Source of the DNA: Chloroflexota bacterium
GTDB lineage: Bacteria > Chloroflexota > Anaerolineae > Anaerolineales > Anaerolineaceae
Length of the DNA stretch: 64,000 nucleotides
Direction of reading: 5' to 3'
NCBI GenBank assembly: GCA_016838895.1
Contig: JAEKNU010000009.1
Coordinates: 46,949-110,948, forward strand
Under the pieces are notes generated by a model. That model was given only the letters and a program-made list of their open reading frames with translations. It was not told where the DNA came from and ran no database searches. The translations under genes and the position numbers were made by a program. This document shows, in pieces, positions 1-8,826 of this stretch (positions are counted from its first letter, which is position 1; every line of letters starts with the position of its first letter).

Positions 1-1356
1 TCCCAGGATCTAGGATCTATTTATTTTCGTGGTGAACAAATCAACATATCTGATCCGAAGCATCGACAAGCACTCGGTATTGGCATCATAATGCAAGAGT
101 TCAATTTATTGCCTTATCTATCCGTTGAAGAAAACATTTTCCTGGGTAGAGAAAAAAAGACCCCTCTTGGTTTGATCGATGAAAAATATATAAACCAGGA
201 ATCACAAAAACTGTTAAGCTCCCTAAATGTAAATATTGATCCCAAGACAAAGATCGAGAGACTTACCACGGCGCAGATGCAATTTGTTGAGATAGCGAAA
301 GCATTGTCTTTAGGTGCAGATCTATTGATTATGGATGAGCCTTCAGCCACGCTTACTGGACATGAACTGGAATATTTATTCAGTGTAATTGAGGTGCTAA
401 AGAAAAAAGGCACATCAATTATTTATATTTCTCATCGGCTTGTTGAAATTTTCCAAATTGCTGATCGAGTAACCATATTAAAAGATGGAAAATTAATGGG
501 CACCAAGGGGATTGAAGAAGTTACCAGAGACAAATTGGTTGAATTAATGGTCGGCAGAACCGTATCGGAAACCTTTCCAAAGCGTACCGGAAAATTTGGT
601 GACTGTATGATTTCTGTTGAAAATATATCCAACAAAACTTTGCCCAATCCGATTAATTTAGAAATTCGTTGTGGCGAAATTCTTGGTTTGGCTGGATTGG
701 TTGGTTCGGGCAGAACTGAATTGGCCAAAGCAATTTTTGGTTCAGATAGCACCGAAACAGGCAGCATTACGATTAAATCTCGCAAGACCAGGATAAAAAA
801 TCCAAATGATGCTGTAAAAAATGGTGTTGTGCTTATTCCTGAAGACAGGAAACTGGAAGGCTTGGTAGGGATAAGAACCATCCAGCAAAACATTAGTTTA
901 CCAAACCTGGATCATTTTTCGCTGTTCGGCTTTATAAAATCTCAGAAAGAGAAACAGGAAGTGCAAAATAGTATTGAACAATTGAGCATCCGCTGTAGTG
1001 GGATGACACAATATGTACAAGATTTAAGCGGTGGAAATCAACAAAAGGTTGTATTGGCAAAATGGCTCGTTCGCCTGCCAAATGTGATCATCCTCGATGA
1101 ACCTACGCGTGGTATTGATGTGGGTGCAAAATCCGAAATATATCAAATCATGCGTAATTTGGCGAATAAAGGACTCGCAATATTGATGATTTCCTCAGAA
1201 CTTCCTGAAATCTTAGGTATGGCTGACCGGGTGTTGGTAATGCACGAGAGAAAAATTGTCGCTGAACTTGATGGTGCTTCAACAACCGAAGAAGAAATCA
1301 TGAGAGCAGCTACTGGTGGTGCCGTGGCTATATTTGAGGATCAGCAAAGTACGTAG
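1..1356 (+). CDS. Sugar-type ABC importer, duplicated ATP-binding subunit (RbsA/MglA-like), 5' end outside window
   Basis: The reading frame is open from base 1, so the start and the first Walker A lie upstream of the window; the ATG at 91 is internal. The visible part holds the rest of the first nucleotide-binding domain (QEFNLLPYLSVEENIFLGRE, then IMDEPSATLT as Walker B) and a complete second domain: degenerate P-loop GLVGSGRTE as in RbsA, signature LSGGNQQK, Walker B ILDEPTRGIDVGAK. The first signature reads LTTAQMQ instead of the usual LS-x-x-QQQ. RbsA/MglA proteins energise uptake of ribose, galactose, nucleosides or related compounds with an RbsC-type permease. The following molybdenum hydroxylase genes suggest a nucleoside, purine or aromatic substrate, but that is inference. 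Confidence 0.93.
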   Translation, partial: SQDLGSIYFRGEQINISDPKHRQALGIGIIMQEFNLLPYLSVEENIFLGREKKTPLGLIDEKYINQESQKLLSSLNVNIDPKTKIERLTTAQMQFVEIAKALSLGADLLIMDEPSATLTGHELEYLFSVIEVLKKKGTSIIYISHRLVEIFQIADRVTILKDGKLMGTKGIEEVTRDKLVELMVGRTVSETFPKRTGKFGDCMISVENISNKTLPNPINLEIRCGEILGLAGLVGSGRTELAKAIFGSDSTETGSITIKSRKTRIKNPNDAVKNGVVLIPEDRKLEGLVGIRTIQQNISLPNLDHFSLFGFIKSQKEKQEVQNSIEQLSIRCSGMTQYVQDLSGGNQQKVVLAKWLVRLPNVIILDEPTRGIDVGAKSEIYQIMRNLANKGLAILMISSELPEILGMADRVLVMHERKIVAELDGASTTEEEIMRAATGGAVAIFEDQQST

Positions 1357-1440
1357 CAGGTACAAAGAATCATGATGCTTGTTAATTAAATAAATTAGGA
1401 ATTTTCTGGAAAAATACGACTAATTCGCAGAGGTGAATTA

Positions 1441-2286
1441 ATGCAAGAATTATTATATAAAAAACCAAAGAACATGGAAGCGTTATTAAATAATATAAAT
1501 AATGGTAAGAGTAAAATAATTGCTGGCGGCACCGATGTTATACCAAGAATAAATAAAGGTTTATTTGCTGATGAGACGCTGGTTGATATAAGTGAATTTA
1601 AAGAATTAAATTTTATTAAAATTGATGAATCCGATATATCAATTGGTTCGCTGGTAAGCTACAACGATATTGAAACACACACAGTGCTTTCAAGCGTATG
1701 TCCAATTCTAAACACGGCATCAGCAGTCGTTGGCTCATATCAGACGCGCCAGCGCGGCACCATTGGAGGGAGCATCGGCAATGCTTCTCCGGCGGGTGAT
1801 ATTTTAGCTCCATTAATGGCATTGGATGCAAAAGTCAATTTGATAAGCGTAGATGGGAATCGTGACCTTCCCATAACTCAATTATTTATTAGCCCCGGAA
1901 AAACTAAAATTCAAGCCAACGAAATCATCCATCATATTCATTTTAAAAAATTGCCCCAAGGAACGAAATATTACTATTTTAAACAAGGCAAACGAAATGC
2001 GATGGCATGCTCGGTGGTTAACTGTGCCATTGTTGCCGTGGTAGATGGCGAAAATAGATTTCAGGATGTACGGATTGCCCTTGGGTCGGTGGCACCAAAA
2101 CCTATTCGCTGCTATGAAACAGAAATATTATTACGCAATCAACAAATATCTGATAAATTGATCGAGGATGCGTCTGTTTGTGCTGCAAGTGAAGCTTCTC
2201 CTATATGTGATGTGCGAGCCAGCGGAGACTACCGGAGTCATCTAATCAGGCAGTTGATTATTAGTGGATTAAATTCTTTTAAATAA
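1441..2286 (+). CDS. Molybdenum hydroxylase, FAD-binding (medium) subunit
   Basis: A 281-aa protein of the CoxM/CutM/XdhB family, which passes electrons from the Fe-S subunit to FAD in xanthine dehydrogenase-type enzymes. The first FAD motif IIAGGTDVIPR is near residue 28 and the second, TIGGSIGNASPAGD, near residue 106, both typical of the family; the length is normal. A GAGGTG ribosome-binding site precedes the ATG. The stop TAA overlaps an ATG of the next frame, and the 2Fe-2S gene follows at once, so translation is probably coupled. The substrate cannot be read from this subunit. Confidence 0.92.
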   Translation: MQELLYKKPKNMEALLNNINNGKSKIIAGGTDVIPRINKGLFADETLVDISEFKELNFIKIDESDISIGSLVSYNDIETHTVLSSVCPILNTASAVVGSYQTRQRGTIGGSIGNASPAGDILAPLMALDAKVNLISVDGNRDLPITQLFISPGKTKIQANEIIHHIHFKKLPQGTKYYYFKQGKRNAMACSVVNCAIVAVVDGENRFQDVRIALGSVAPKPIRCYETEILLRNQQISDKLIEDASVCAASEASPICDVRASGDYRSHLIRQLIISGLNSFK

Positions 2287-2306
2287 TGCCTTCTTCTGAG
2301 GATAAA

Positions 2307-2783
2307 ATGGAAAACATTACAGTTGAATTTTTTGTAAACAATGAAAAAAATAATCTTAGTACCACGCCTAACCGAACATTATTGGATGTTTTACGTGATG
2401 ACCTGGGTTTGTTGGGCGTTAAGAATGGATGTAAAGAGGGGGAATGTGGTGCCTGTACGGTGATATTTGACGATAAGCCGATGAATTCATGTCTGATTAT
2501 GATTGGTCAGGTGGATGGCCACCGTGTACGAACCGTTGAAGGATTACCAGAAAATGGGAATCTTCATCCGGTGCAGAAAGCATTTCATGAGTTAGGTGCT
2601 GTTCAATGTGGATTTTGTACGCCAGGATTTATTCTCTCAACAGTAGCTTTATTAGAACGAAATAATCATCCGACGGATGGCGAAATCAAAACTGCTCTGG
2701 CAGGTAATTTATGCCGTTGTACAGGGTATGTAAAAATTATTGAGGCAGTAAATGCCGCTGCTGAGGAAATTCAACATGAATAA
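2307..2783 (+). CDS. Molybdenum hydroxylase, 2Fe-2S (small) subunit
   Basis: A 158-aa protein with two [2Fe-2S] clusters. The plant-ferredoxin-type set is CKEGECGACTVIF with a downstream Cys (NSC); the C-terminal set is CGFCTPG with CRCTGY. This is the CoxS/CutS/XdhC pattern. I prefer the ATG at 2307, which has GAGGA just upstream, over the in-frame ATG at 2286 that overlaps the previous stop. The 3' end overlaps the start of the large-subunit gene (ATGAATAA). The protein shuttles electrons from the Mo centre to the FAD subunit encoded upstream. Confidence 0.94.
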   Translation: MENITVEFFVNNEKNNLSTTPNRTLLDVLRDDLGLLGVKNGCKEGECGACTVIFDDKPMNSCLIMIGQVDGHRVRTVEGLPENGNLHPVQKAFHELGAVQCGFCTPGFILSTVALLERNNHPTDGEIKTALAGNLCRCTGYVKIIEAVNAAAEEIQHE

Positions 2784-5013
2784 ATACGACAGGAATAAAG
2801 TTCCTCGGATTGATGCATTAGAAAAAGTATTAGGAAAAGCCATTTATGGTGTTGATATTAATGAAGCAGATATGCTACACACGTTCGTCGTTCGTTCTCC
2901 CTATCATTCTGCAAAAATTATATCCATTGACACAAGCGTTGCAGAAAAAATGGATGGCGTGGTAAAAGTTGTTACATGGTCTGATATACCTGGAAAGAAG
3001 AACCATGGCCCGATGATGGATGATAAACCTGCACTATGTGGTGATTTTGTCAGGCATATCGGTGATCCTGTTTTAATGATTATCGCAAAAACCAATGATA
3101 TGACTGAAAAGGCTGCAAAGGCGATCAAAATTGATTATGAGGAATTACCAGCAGTTTTTGATCCGATTGAAGCGATGACGAATCCGGATGCACCAAAAGT
3201 GCATCCTACAGGCAACATTTGTTCTGAGCATCATGCAGGCTGTGGAAATCTGGAGGAAGGTTTTCAAAATTCCGATATTGTGTTTGAAGAGTCATTAAAT
3301 GTACAGCGGATTTCTCCGGCACACCTAGAATCTGAAGTTTCGACTGCCTGTTATCAAAGTGATGGCAGCATCATTGTTTGGGTAAATTCACAAATGCCTT
3401 TTGACACACAAGTAGATATCAGCCAAGTATTGAATGTTCCGCCGGAAAAAATTCATGTAAAAGTGCCAACAATTGGCGGATCATTCGGCGGCAAATCAGA
3501 TTCCACGATTCATATTCTGTCTGCTTTAGCTGCATTGGTTACAAAAGGCAATGTCCAGGTCATCAATACACGTGAAGAATCGATGTTGGCCCATCCCAAA
3601 CGTCACCCGGCTGTATTGAATTATAAAATCGGTGCGAAGAAAGATGGAACAATCGTTGCATTAAAAGCTGATTTATATTTTGATACCGGTGCGTATGCAA
3701 ATTACGGACCGGCAGTTGCAGCTAACAATTTGGAATCTGCTGTAGGTCCTTATCATATTCCAAATATTGAAGTAACAACACAATCAGTATATACAAATTC
3801 ACCCCCCAGTGGAACAGTGCGTGGTGCGGGTGGACCCCAAGGTAGTTTTGGTTGTGAATCAATGATAGATATTTTGGCGGCAAAACTAGACCTTGATCCT
3901 ATCGAAATTAGACGCAAAAATATGTGGCAAAAAGATGACAGAACTATTTTTGGTGTAAAAATACAAACAACGCCCGAACTAAAAGCGTGTTTGGAACTCG
4001 CAGAAAAAGCCAGAGAGCGCTTGCAAAAAATTCCAGCTACACCAGGAAAAATCAGCGGTGTTGGTATGGCTGCAAGTTATTTGAAAATGGGCATGGGGTA
4101 TGGAACACCGGATGATTCAAGTGCCAGAGTTGAATGGCTGCCTGAAGGAAAAGTACGTTTATGGATCGGTTCCCCGGATATTGGTCAGGGAATAAAAACA
4201 ACTGGAACGCAGATGTTGGCAGAAGCATTAAATATACCAATTGATATGGTTGAATTAGCGCCATTGGATACTTTGGACAGCCCAAAAGGCTGCCCAACCA
4301 ACACCTCACATACTACTTTTTTGGTGGGGAATTCAATTTTACTCACGGCAAAAAAAGCCATTGAGGTATTGTTGAAATTTTCTGCAAATGAATTGGCGCT
4401 TCCTGAAAACGAAATAAAGTATGAAAATGGCAGTATCGTTTCAAGAACAGATGCGAATAATGTTCGCCCATTTAGCTATTTTTCAAAGAAGGCTGATGAA
4501 AAAGGCATGCGACTCATTGCAGAAGAAACAGCCAGTTTTCCTGTTCCTGCCGATTTGCCAAAAGATATGCCAAAACACTTGGCCCATGTTGTATTTTGTT
4601 TTGGCGCTCATCTTGCCCGTATCGAAGTAGACCCAATGTTTGGGACAGTCCAAGTGAAGGATTATGTGGCGATTCATGATGTAGGTGAGGCCGTTAACAT
4701 GATGAGTGTTGAAGGGCAAATTGAAGGCGCAGTTGTTATGGGCATTGGTTATGCCATTATGGAAGACATGAAACGCAGGCCCAATGGCACTTGGGTTGAT
4801 AATTTTACAGAATACTTGATTCCAACAATGCTAGATATCCCAAATATAGAAACGATTATTCTGGAAAATGGAAATCCGCCAGGAGAATCAAGGATTTTAG
4901 GGATTGGAGAACCTTCCATCGTTGCTGTTGCGCCTGCGATTACCAATGCTGTATTTGCTGCAACTGAGAAACGGGTCGTTTCTTTACCTATTCAACCGGA
5001 TGAATTAATTTAG
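2776..5013 (+). CDS. Molybdenum hydroxylase, molybdopterin-binding large subunit (xanthine/aldehyde dehydrogenase family)
   Basis: A 745-aa large subunit carrying the molybdopterin cytosine or guanine dinucleotide cofactor. The start chosen is the ATG at 2776 after TGAGGAAA, giving MNKYDRNKVPRID; an upstream in-frame extension lies inside the previous gene. Family motifs are GGSFGGKSD (near residue 246), RGAGGPQGSFGCE and, near the C terminus, LGIGEPSIVAVAPA, whose Glu is the catalytic base in this family. The AYRCSFR loop of aerobic CO dehydrogenase is absent, so CoxL is unlikely. With the two genes upstream it forms a complete heterotrimer set hydroxylating a purine, aldehyde or heteroaromatic substrate; which one is unknown. 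Confidence 0.92.
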   Translation: MNKYDRNKVPRIDALEKVLGKAIYGVDINEADMLHTFVVRSPYHSAKIISIDTSVAEKMDGVVKVVTWSDIPGKKNHGPMMDDKPALCGDFVRHIGDPVLMIIAKTNDMTEKAAKAIKIDYEELPAVFDPIEAMTNPDAPKVHPTGNICSEHHAGCGNLEEGFQNSDIVFEESLNVQRISPAHLESEVSTACYQSDGSIIVWVNSQMPFDTQVDISQVLNVPPEKIHVKVPTIGGSFGGKSDSTIHILSALAALVTKGNVQVINTREESMLAHPKRHPAVLNYKIGAKKDGTIVALKADLYFDTGAYANYGPAVAANNLESAVGPYHIPNIEVTTQSVYTNSPPSGTVRGAGGPQGSFGCESMIDILAAKLDLDPIEIRRKNMWQKDDRTIFGVKIQTTPELKACLELAEKARERLQKIPATPGKISGVGMAASYLKMGMGYGTPDDSSARVEWLPEGKVRLWIGSPDIGQGIKTTGTQMLAEALNIPIDMVELAPLDTLDSPKGCPTNTSHTTFLVGNSILLTAKKAIEVLLKFSANELALPENEIKYENGSIVSRTDANNVRPFSYFSKKADEKGMRLIAEETASFPVPADLPKDMPKHLAHVVFCFGAHLARIEVDPMFGTVQVKDYVAIHDVGEAVNMMSVEGQIEGAVVMGIGYAIMEDMKRRPNGTWVDNFTEYLIPTMLDIPNIETIILENGNPPGESRILGIGEPSIVAVAPAITNAVFAATEKRVVSLPIQPDELI

Positions 5014-5032
5014 TACCAGGAATGAAAATCTA

Positions 5033-5131
5033 TCAAAATCTGTCATATACATAATGAAGGAATTGGCATGTTTCTGACTAATAATGGATAAGAAAGCCAA
5101 TATTCCAACAATAAATCTTGGCAGATTTTGA
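5033..5131 (+). other. Nested inverted repeats in the 5014-5251 intergenic gap (structured RNA or terminator/leader)
   Basis: An outer perfect 10-bp inverted repeat (TCAAAATCTG at 5033-5042 with CAGATTTTGA at 5122-5131) encloses an inner hairpin, GGAATTGGC..TTTCT pairing with AGAAAGCCAA..TTCC (about 5058-5107). There is no run of T after the outer stem, so a simple terminator is not obvious. It may be a 3' structure for the Mo-hydroxylase mRNA or a leader of the isomerase gene at 5252. No known riboswitch class is recognised. A weaker hairpin (TTCTTC/GAAGAA) lies near 5190-5217. Confidence 0.4.
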
Positions 5132-5251
5132 GATAATAGATCAATACAATTACCAACCTTAGCAATGTGAAAAGTATTTTGGACGCTTCTTCGTATGCAT
5201 ATGCAAGGTGAAGAAGGTAGATTCGAAATTCAATTAAATCGGAGGTAAGTA

Positions 5252-6112
5252 ATGAAAGTAGGAATCGATAGTTACAGCTACCATAGGTTTTTTGGCGAGG
5301 TATATCCTGATCAGGACAAGCCAGCGAAAAATATGACCATGGAAGGTTTTCTCGAACGAGCCCACGAACTAAAAGTAGATGGGGTTTCCCTTGAATCTTG
5401 TTTCTTCCCGAATACCGATGCAGGATGGTTCAAAGACCTTAAAGCTCAATTGGATGAATACAAGTTTGATCGAGTCTATGCCTGGGGACACCCGGATGGA
5501 TTAGAGCGTGGACAGAATATGGAAGCATATGAAGAAATGGTAACCATGATTCCATATGCAAAAGCAATTGGCGCTGATGTAATGCGTGTTGTAGGCAGCG
5601 GCCTGATGTTCCGCCACGAACCACATGGCCCTCAACTTGCTGCATTGGTGAAATTATTTAAAAAAGCGGTAAAAGTTGCCAAAGATTACGATGTAAAACT
5701 GGCTGTTGAAAATCATATTGATTTCACATCCGATGAAATTCTGCAGTTATTGACTGAAGTAGATTCTGTATATTTTGGCCTGAACTTTGATACAGGTAAT
5801 TTCCTGCGCTTGTTGGATGATCCCATTGCTGGGATGGAAAAATTAGCTCCCTTTGTTTTGGCAACACATATTAAAGATTTAATGCCAGATAAAAATGCAA
5901 AACCAACAGATTGGCACTTCTTTGCCGGTGTTCCTGTGGGACAGGGGTTGATTGATAATCGCGCTTTGGCACAACTACTACACAAAGCTGATTATAAAGG
6001 TTTCCTTGCCGTCGAAATAGACCATCCACATACAGATTGGGTTAATAAAGAAGACGATGCAGTGGCAATAAGTGTTTCAGAATTAAAGAAAATTGCCGCG
6101 GAAATGAAGTAA
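5252..6112 (+). CDS. Sugar phosphate isomerase/epimerase-like TIM-barrel protein (AP endonuclease 2 superfamily)
   Basis: A 286-aa protein of the xylose-isomerase-like/EndoIV TIM-barrel superfamily. It starts MKVGIDSYSYHRFFGE after a clear GGAGG site. Metal-ligand-type residues typical of the fold are visible: the Glu in KLAVENHIDF, Asp and Asn in GLNFDTGN, His in ATHIKDLMP, and the final Glu and His residues in AVEIDHPHTDW. Such enzymes isomerise or epimerise keto-sugars, inositol derivatives or hydroxypyruvate-type compounds with a divalent metal. It sits at the end of the ABC/Mo-hydroxylase group with its own leader and is followed by a terminator hairpin. The exact substrate is not predictable. 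Confidence 0.85.
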   Translation: MKVGIDSYSYHRFFGEVYPDQDKPAKNMTMEGFLERAHELKVDGVSLESCFFPNTDAGWFKDLKAQLDEYKFDRVYAWGHPDGLERGQNMEAYEEMVTMIPYAKAIGADVMRVVGSGLMFRHEPHGPQLAALVKLFKKAVKVAKDYDVKLAVENHIDFTSDEILQLLTEVDSVYFGLNFDTGNFLRLLDDPIAGMEKLAPFVLATHIKDLMPDKNAKPTDWHFFAGVPVGQGLIDNRALAQLLHKADYKGFLAVEIDHPHTDWVNKEDDAVAISVSELKKIAAEMK

Positions 6113-6189
6113 ACGAATATCGAAAATGTGATTAATATATAAGTGTCGATTTCTCTATTGTTGTTCAGGATGGAAAAAGGCCAATCATG

Positions 6190-6234
6190 AACTGCACCTC
6201 AAAAGTTTTCTTATCAAACTTTTGAAGTGCAGTT
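6190..6234 (+). terminator. Terminator-like hairpin after the TIM-barrel gene
   Basis: Left arm AACTGCACCTCAAAAGTTT (6190-6208) pairs with AAACTTTTGAAGTGCAGTT (6216-6234), 19 bp with one G-U position and a 7-nt loop. The following bases are A/T rich rather than a clean T run, so termination may be imperfect. Confidence 0.65.
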
Positions 6235-6377
6235 ATATTATGAAGAGATTTTCGAAAGAATAAAACTGGCGGCTTTGATGTTGTAAATGGAACTCAAAAT
6301 GCAGTGGATTGATAGAGAAAATACTGAAATGTCAGAGAACAAAAGAAACAGAAAAATTGTAAGTAGAGTGGATGTAT

Positions 6378-6458
6378 ATGGAATTGAGTTTCAAACATAA
6401 AGCACTAAAAGAGATTTTCGAAAAAACTGGAACGACCTCAGAATTTTGTGAATGGTAA
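6378..6458 (+). pseudogene. Possible HigB/RelE-type toxin remnant (26 codons)
   Basis: A 26-codon frame begins MELSFKHKALKEIFEK and stops at 6456-6458. The motif SFKHK-x-LK-x-(I/L)FE resembles the N terminus of HigB-type mRNA interferases, which are about 90-100 aa, so this would be a decayed stump. No antitoxin follows. A short similar string (AGAGATTTTCGAAA) also occurs about 170 bp upstream. Weakly supported. Confidence 0.25.
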
Positions 6459-6799
6459 TCCCATGACCCATCCACCTGGATCTCGAATACAGGACTCCTA
6501 CCGTTGCCAATGTATCAGTAGAAGATGTGCTATACTATAGTTAGGAGTTTCACATTACAGTCCCAATTTTCATGTTTGCAGCATGTTATCCACAGTAATA
6601 AGCAAGAAATAATCATTTGGAAATAAGCGCTGCTTAACCCAGCGGCACCCAAAAAGGTTGGATAATTTGGGGTTGCCATTTCAAGTACCTTTCTAGCTTC
6701 GTTATTCCTTCTACATCTAGCAGATTCCATGTCCGTTTGGCCGCCGGTTATATACACCGTCTGGCACTCAAGTATTGATAGCTAAAACTTGAAAAATCA
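6459..6799. other. Intergenic stretch without a recognisable gene
   Basis: Together with 6235-6377 this makes a long non-coding gap before the lipid-head-group cassette. Only short frames occur, and none has a ribosome-binding site plus family-like sequence. A TATACT box near 6532 could be a -10 element, but no convincing -35 stands at the right distance. Confidence 0.4.
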
Positions 6800-7711
6800 A
6801 TGGCTATATTAACGTTTAAAAGAGCGTTGAATTGTCGCCACTTTAGTAAGGATAGAGAAATTAATACTTTAAATGAATACAAATACAACAACAACCGTGT
6901 ATCCACAGCAGTACTCCTTGCGGCTGGCATGGGGAGTCGCCTACATTCTTTGACACAGAGCAAGCCTAAATGCCTTGCAAAGGTCAATGGCGTGTCCATT
7001 CTTGAACGGCTTGTCATCTCTTTAAATCAGCATGATTTTACACGCCTGGTAGTGGTTACAGGGCATCTCGATCATTGCATTCGAGATTTTCTAGGAACCC
7101 GCTTTGGCAACATCGCTATTGAGTATGTCCATAGTCCGTTGTACAAGACGACGAATAACATTTATTCGCTCTGGATGGCTCGGAAACATATTCATGAACC
7201 ATTTATGCTTATCGAAAGTGATCTTGTTTTAGACAAATCTCTGCTGGATGACATGTGTTATCCTGACAGAATTGCCGTTGCACGTATGCAGCCTTGGATG
7301 AACGGTTCTACAGTCACACTCAATAAATTTCGAGTGGTAAAGGGCTTCCAAAGCAAAATTACCGAGCTCTCAGATGAGATTAAATACAAGACAGTGAATA
7401 TTTATAGTTTTTCGCTCGCTTCCTGGAAGCGTGTTAGCGATCGGTTGGATCAGTTTATTTCAGCAGGCAAGGTGAATGGCTATTATGAAACCGTTTTTTC
7501 AGATATGGTGGCTGATGGTAATCTTTCTTTTCAGGCAGTATCGTTTGATGGCAAGTCCTGGTATGAAATAGATACCCCTGGCGATCTGGCGATGGCTGAA
7601 AAAGATGCCTTTTTCAGCGGACCGATACCAAACAAAACACCATATTTTGCGCAACAAAAACCGGTCAAAGTGCTTAGTGTTTTACCGATAGCACAAAGTA
7701 CCAGGGTATAA
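6800..7711 (+). CDS. LicC-like nucleotidyltransferase (probable CTP:phospho-alcohol cytidylyltransferase)
   Basis: A nucleotidyltransferase of 303 aa as given; the start is uncertain because the first ~30 residues are not conserved-looking and no strong RBS is seen. The signature VLLAAGMGSRL, followed by KPKCLAKVNG, binds the nucleotide. Later come IESDLVLDKSLL, a metal-binding Asp region, and the C-terminal YYETVFSDM and SWYEIDTPGDLAMAEK blocks, which match LicC-type phosphocholine cytidylyltransferases. It would activate a phosphorylated amino-alcohol as a CDP derivative. The next two genes, a PLP enzyme and a CDP-alcohol phosphotransferase, follow with almost no spacing, so they likely form one pathway. 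A sugar-1-phosphate nucleotidyltransferase is the alternative. Confidence 0.8.
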   Translation: MAILTFKRALNCRHFSKDREINTLNEYKYNNNRVSTAVLLAAGMGSRLHSLTQSKPKCLAKVNGVSILERLVISLNQHDFTRLVVVTGHLDHCIRDFLGTRFGNIAIEYVHSPLYKTTNNIYSLWMARKHIHEPFMLIESDLVLDKSLLDDMCYPDRIAVARMQPWMNGSTVTLNKFRVVKGFQSKITELSDEIKYKTVNIYSFSLASWKRVSDRLDQFISAGKVNGYYETVFSDMVADGNLSFQAVSFDGKSWYEIDTPGDLAMAEKDAFFSGPIPNKTPYFAQQKPVKVLSVLPIAQSTRV

Positions 7712-7712
7712 A

Positions 7713-8816
7713 ATGACCAAGCTTTACGATTCCCAGGCGCAAAAGTATGAATTTATAACCAACCAGCATGGCGGCTATTATCGTCATGATTTTATCGATC
7801 ATGCGTATCTTTACAATCTTTATTTCCCACCAGAAGCAGTGTTTTCCACTTTCAAACAAAAAATCCACGATATTGTATTAAACTACCCGATTGCACAAGA
7901 TGCCCTTGCAGGTCTTATCAGTACGCTGATTGACCAACCAGCTGAAAGAATTGTCGTAGGAAATGGGGCGGCTGAACTTATCAAAATTGTTTCCGGGCAC
8001 CTATCGAGTATGTTAATTGTTCCGGTACCGTCTTTCAATGAATATGTAAATGCAGCGCCGCCAGACCAGGTTGTTGAGTTTCCGCTTGAATTTCCGTCTT
8101 TCCATCTGGATGTGGACAAATTTGCAGCCGAAGCCATCAGAGTTAAAGCAGACGTGGCAATTGTGGTAACGCCAAATAATCCAACGTCTATGTTGATTCC
8201 CAGAGCCGATATTGTTGATCTTGCACAAAAACTTGCCCCCCATGATTGCATGTTGATTGTCGATGAATCTTTCATCGACTTTACTGAAAATCGGGATCAA
8301 AACACGCTGGAACGTGACATCGAAAAGTACCCCAACATGGCAATCTTTAAGAGCATGAGTAAAGCATACGGAATCTGCGGTCTTCGGATTGGCTATATGC
8401 TTACCGCCAACCTGGAATTTGCCGAATCTGTGCGAAAAGGTATTCATATCTGGAATATTAACGGGTTTGCGGAAGAATTTTTGCGGATTTTGCCAGATTA
8501 CAAGCAAGCGTTTACTGATAGTTGCACGCTAGTCCGCACTGACCGAGACAAGTTGTATGCTAATTTGTCTGCCATTCCAGGTATGACAGTCTATAAACCT
8601 GATGCAAACTTTGTATTCTGCCGTGTTCCTGATTATGCAGAAAACGCCACTGAAGTCACGCGGAGACTGTTCATTGAGCATAACATGTACATAAAAGACT
8701 GCCAGGGCAAAACGCTGAATGATTCTGACAGGTATATCCGTATTGCCAGCCGGACCGAAGCAGAAAACTGCGCCTTGGTTGACGCATTGACTCGTGTTAT
8801 CAACTCGAAAGGATAG
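7713..8816 (+). CDS. PLP-dependent aminotransferase/decarboxylase of the HisC-CobD group
   Basis: A 367-aa fold-type I PLP enzyme. The internal aldimine lysine is in SMSKAYGICGLRIGY (near residue 215), PLP ring-binding Asp in IVDESFIDF, and the TPNNPT motif is present. An N-terminal HGGYY recalls the HGG motif of CobD threonine-phosphate decarboxylase, and DESFIDF is also closer to CobD than to typical HisC. It starts 2 nt after the cytidylyltransferase stop. No his or cob genes are nearby. In context it may decarboxylate O-phosphoserine or O-phosphothreonine to a phospho-amino-alcohol, or aminate a phosphonate precursor; both are inference. Histidinol-phosphate aminotransferase is the default annotation. 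Confidence 0.8.
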   Translation: MTKLYDSQAQKYEFITNQHGGYYRHDFIDHAYLYNLYFPPEAVFSTFKQKIHDIVLNYPIAQDALAGLISTLIDQPAERIVVGNGAAELIKIVSGHLSSMLIVPVPSFNEYVNAAPPDQVVEFPLEFPSFHLDVDKFAAEAIRVKADVAIVVTPNNPTSMLIPRADIVDLAQKLAPHDCMLIVDESFIDFTENRDQNTLERDIEKYPNMAIFKSMSKAYGICGLRIGYMLTANLEFAESVRKGIHIWNINGFAEEFLRILPDYKQAFTDSCTLVRTDRDKLYANLSAIPGMTVYKPDANFVFCRVPDYAENATEVTRRLFIEHNMYIKDCQGKTLNDSDRYIRIASRTEAENCALVDALTRVINSKG

Positions 8817-8826
8817 GATTACTGAT

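Noticed and set aside
2776..5013. Aerobic CO dehydrogenase large subunit
   Set aside because: The AYRCSFR active-site loop is missing; the sequence at that position is RGAGGPQGSF, as in xanthine/aldehyde dehydrogenase-type proteins.
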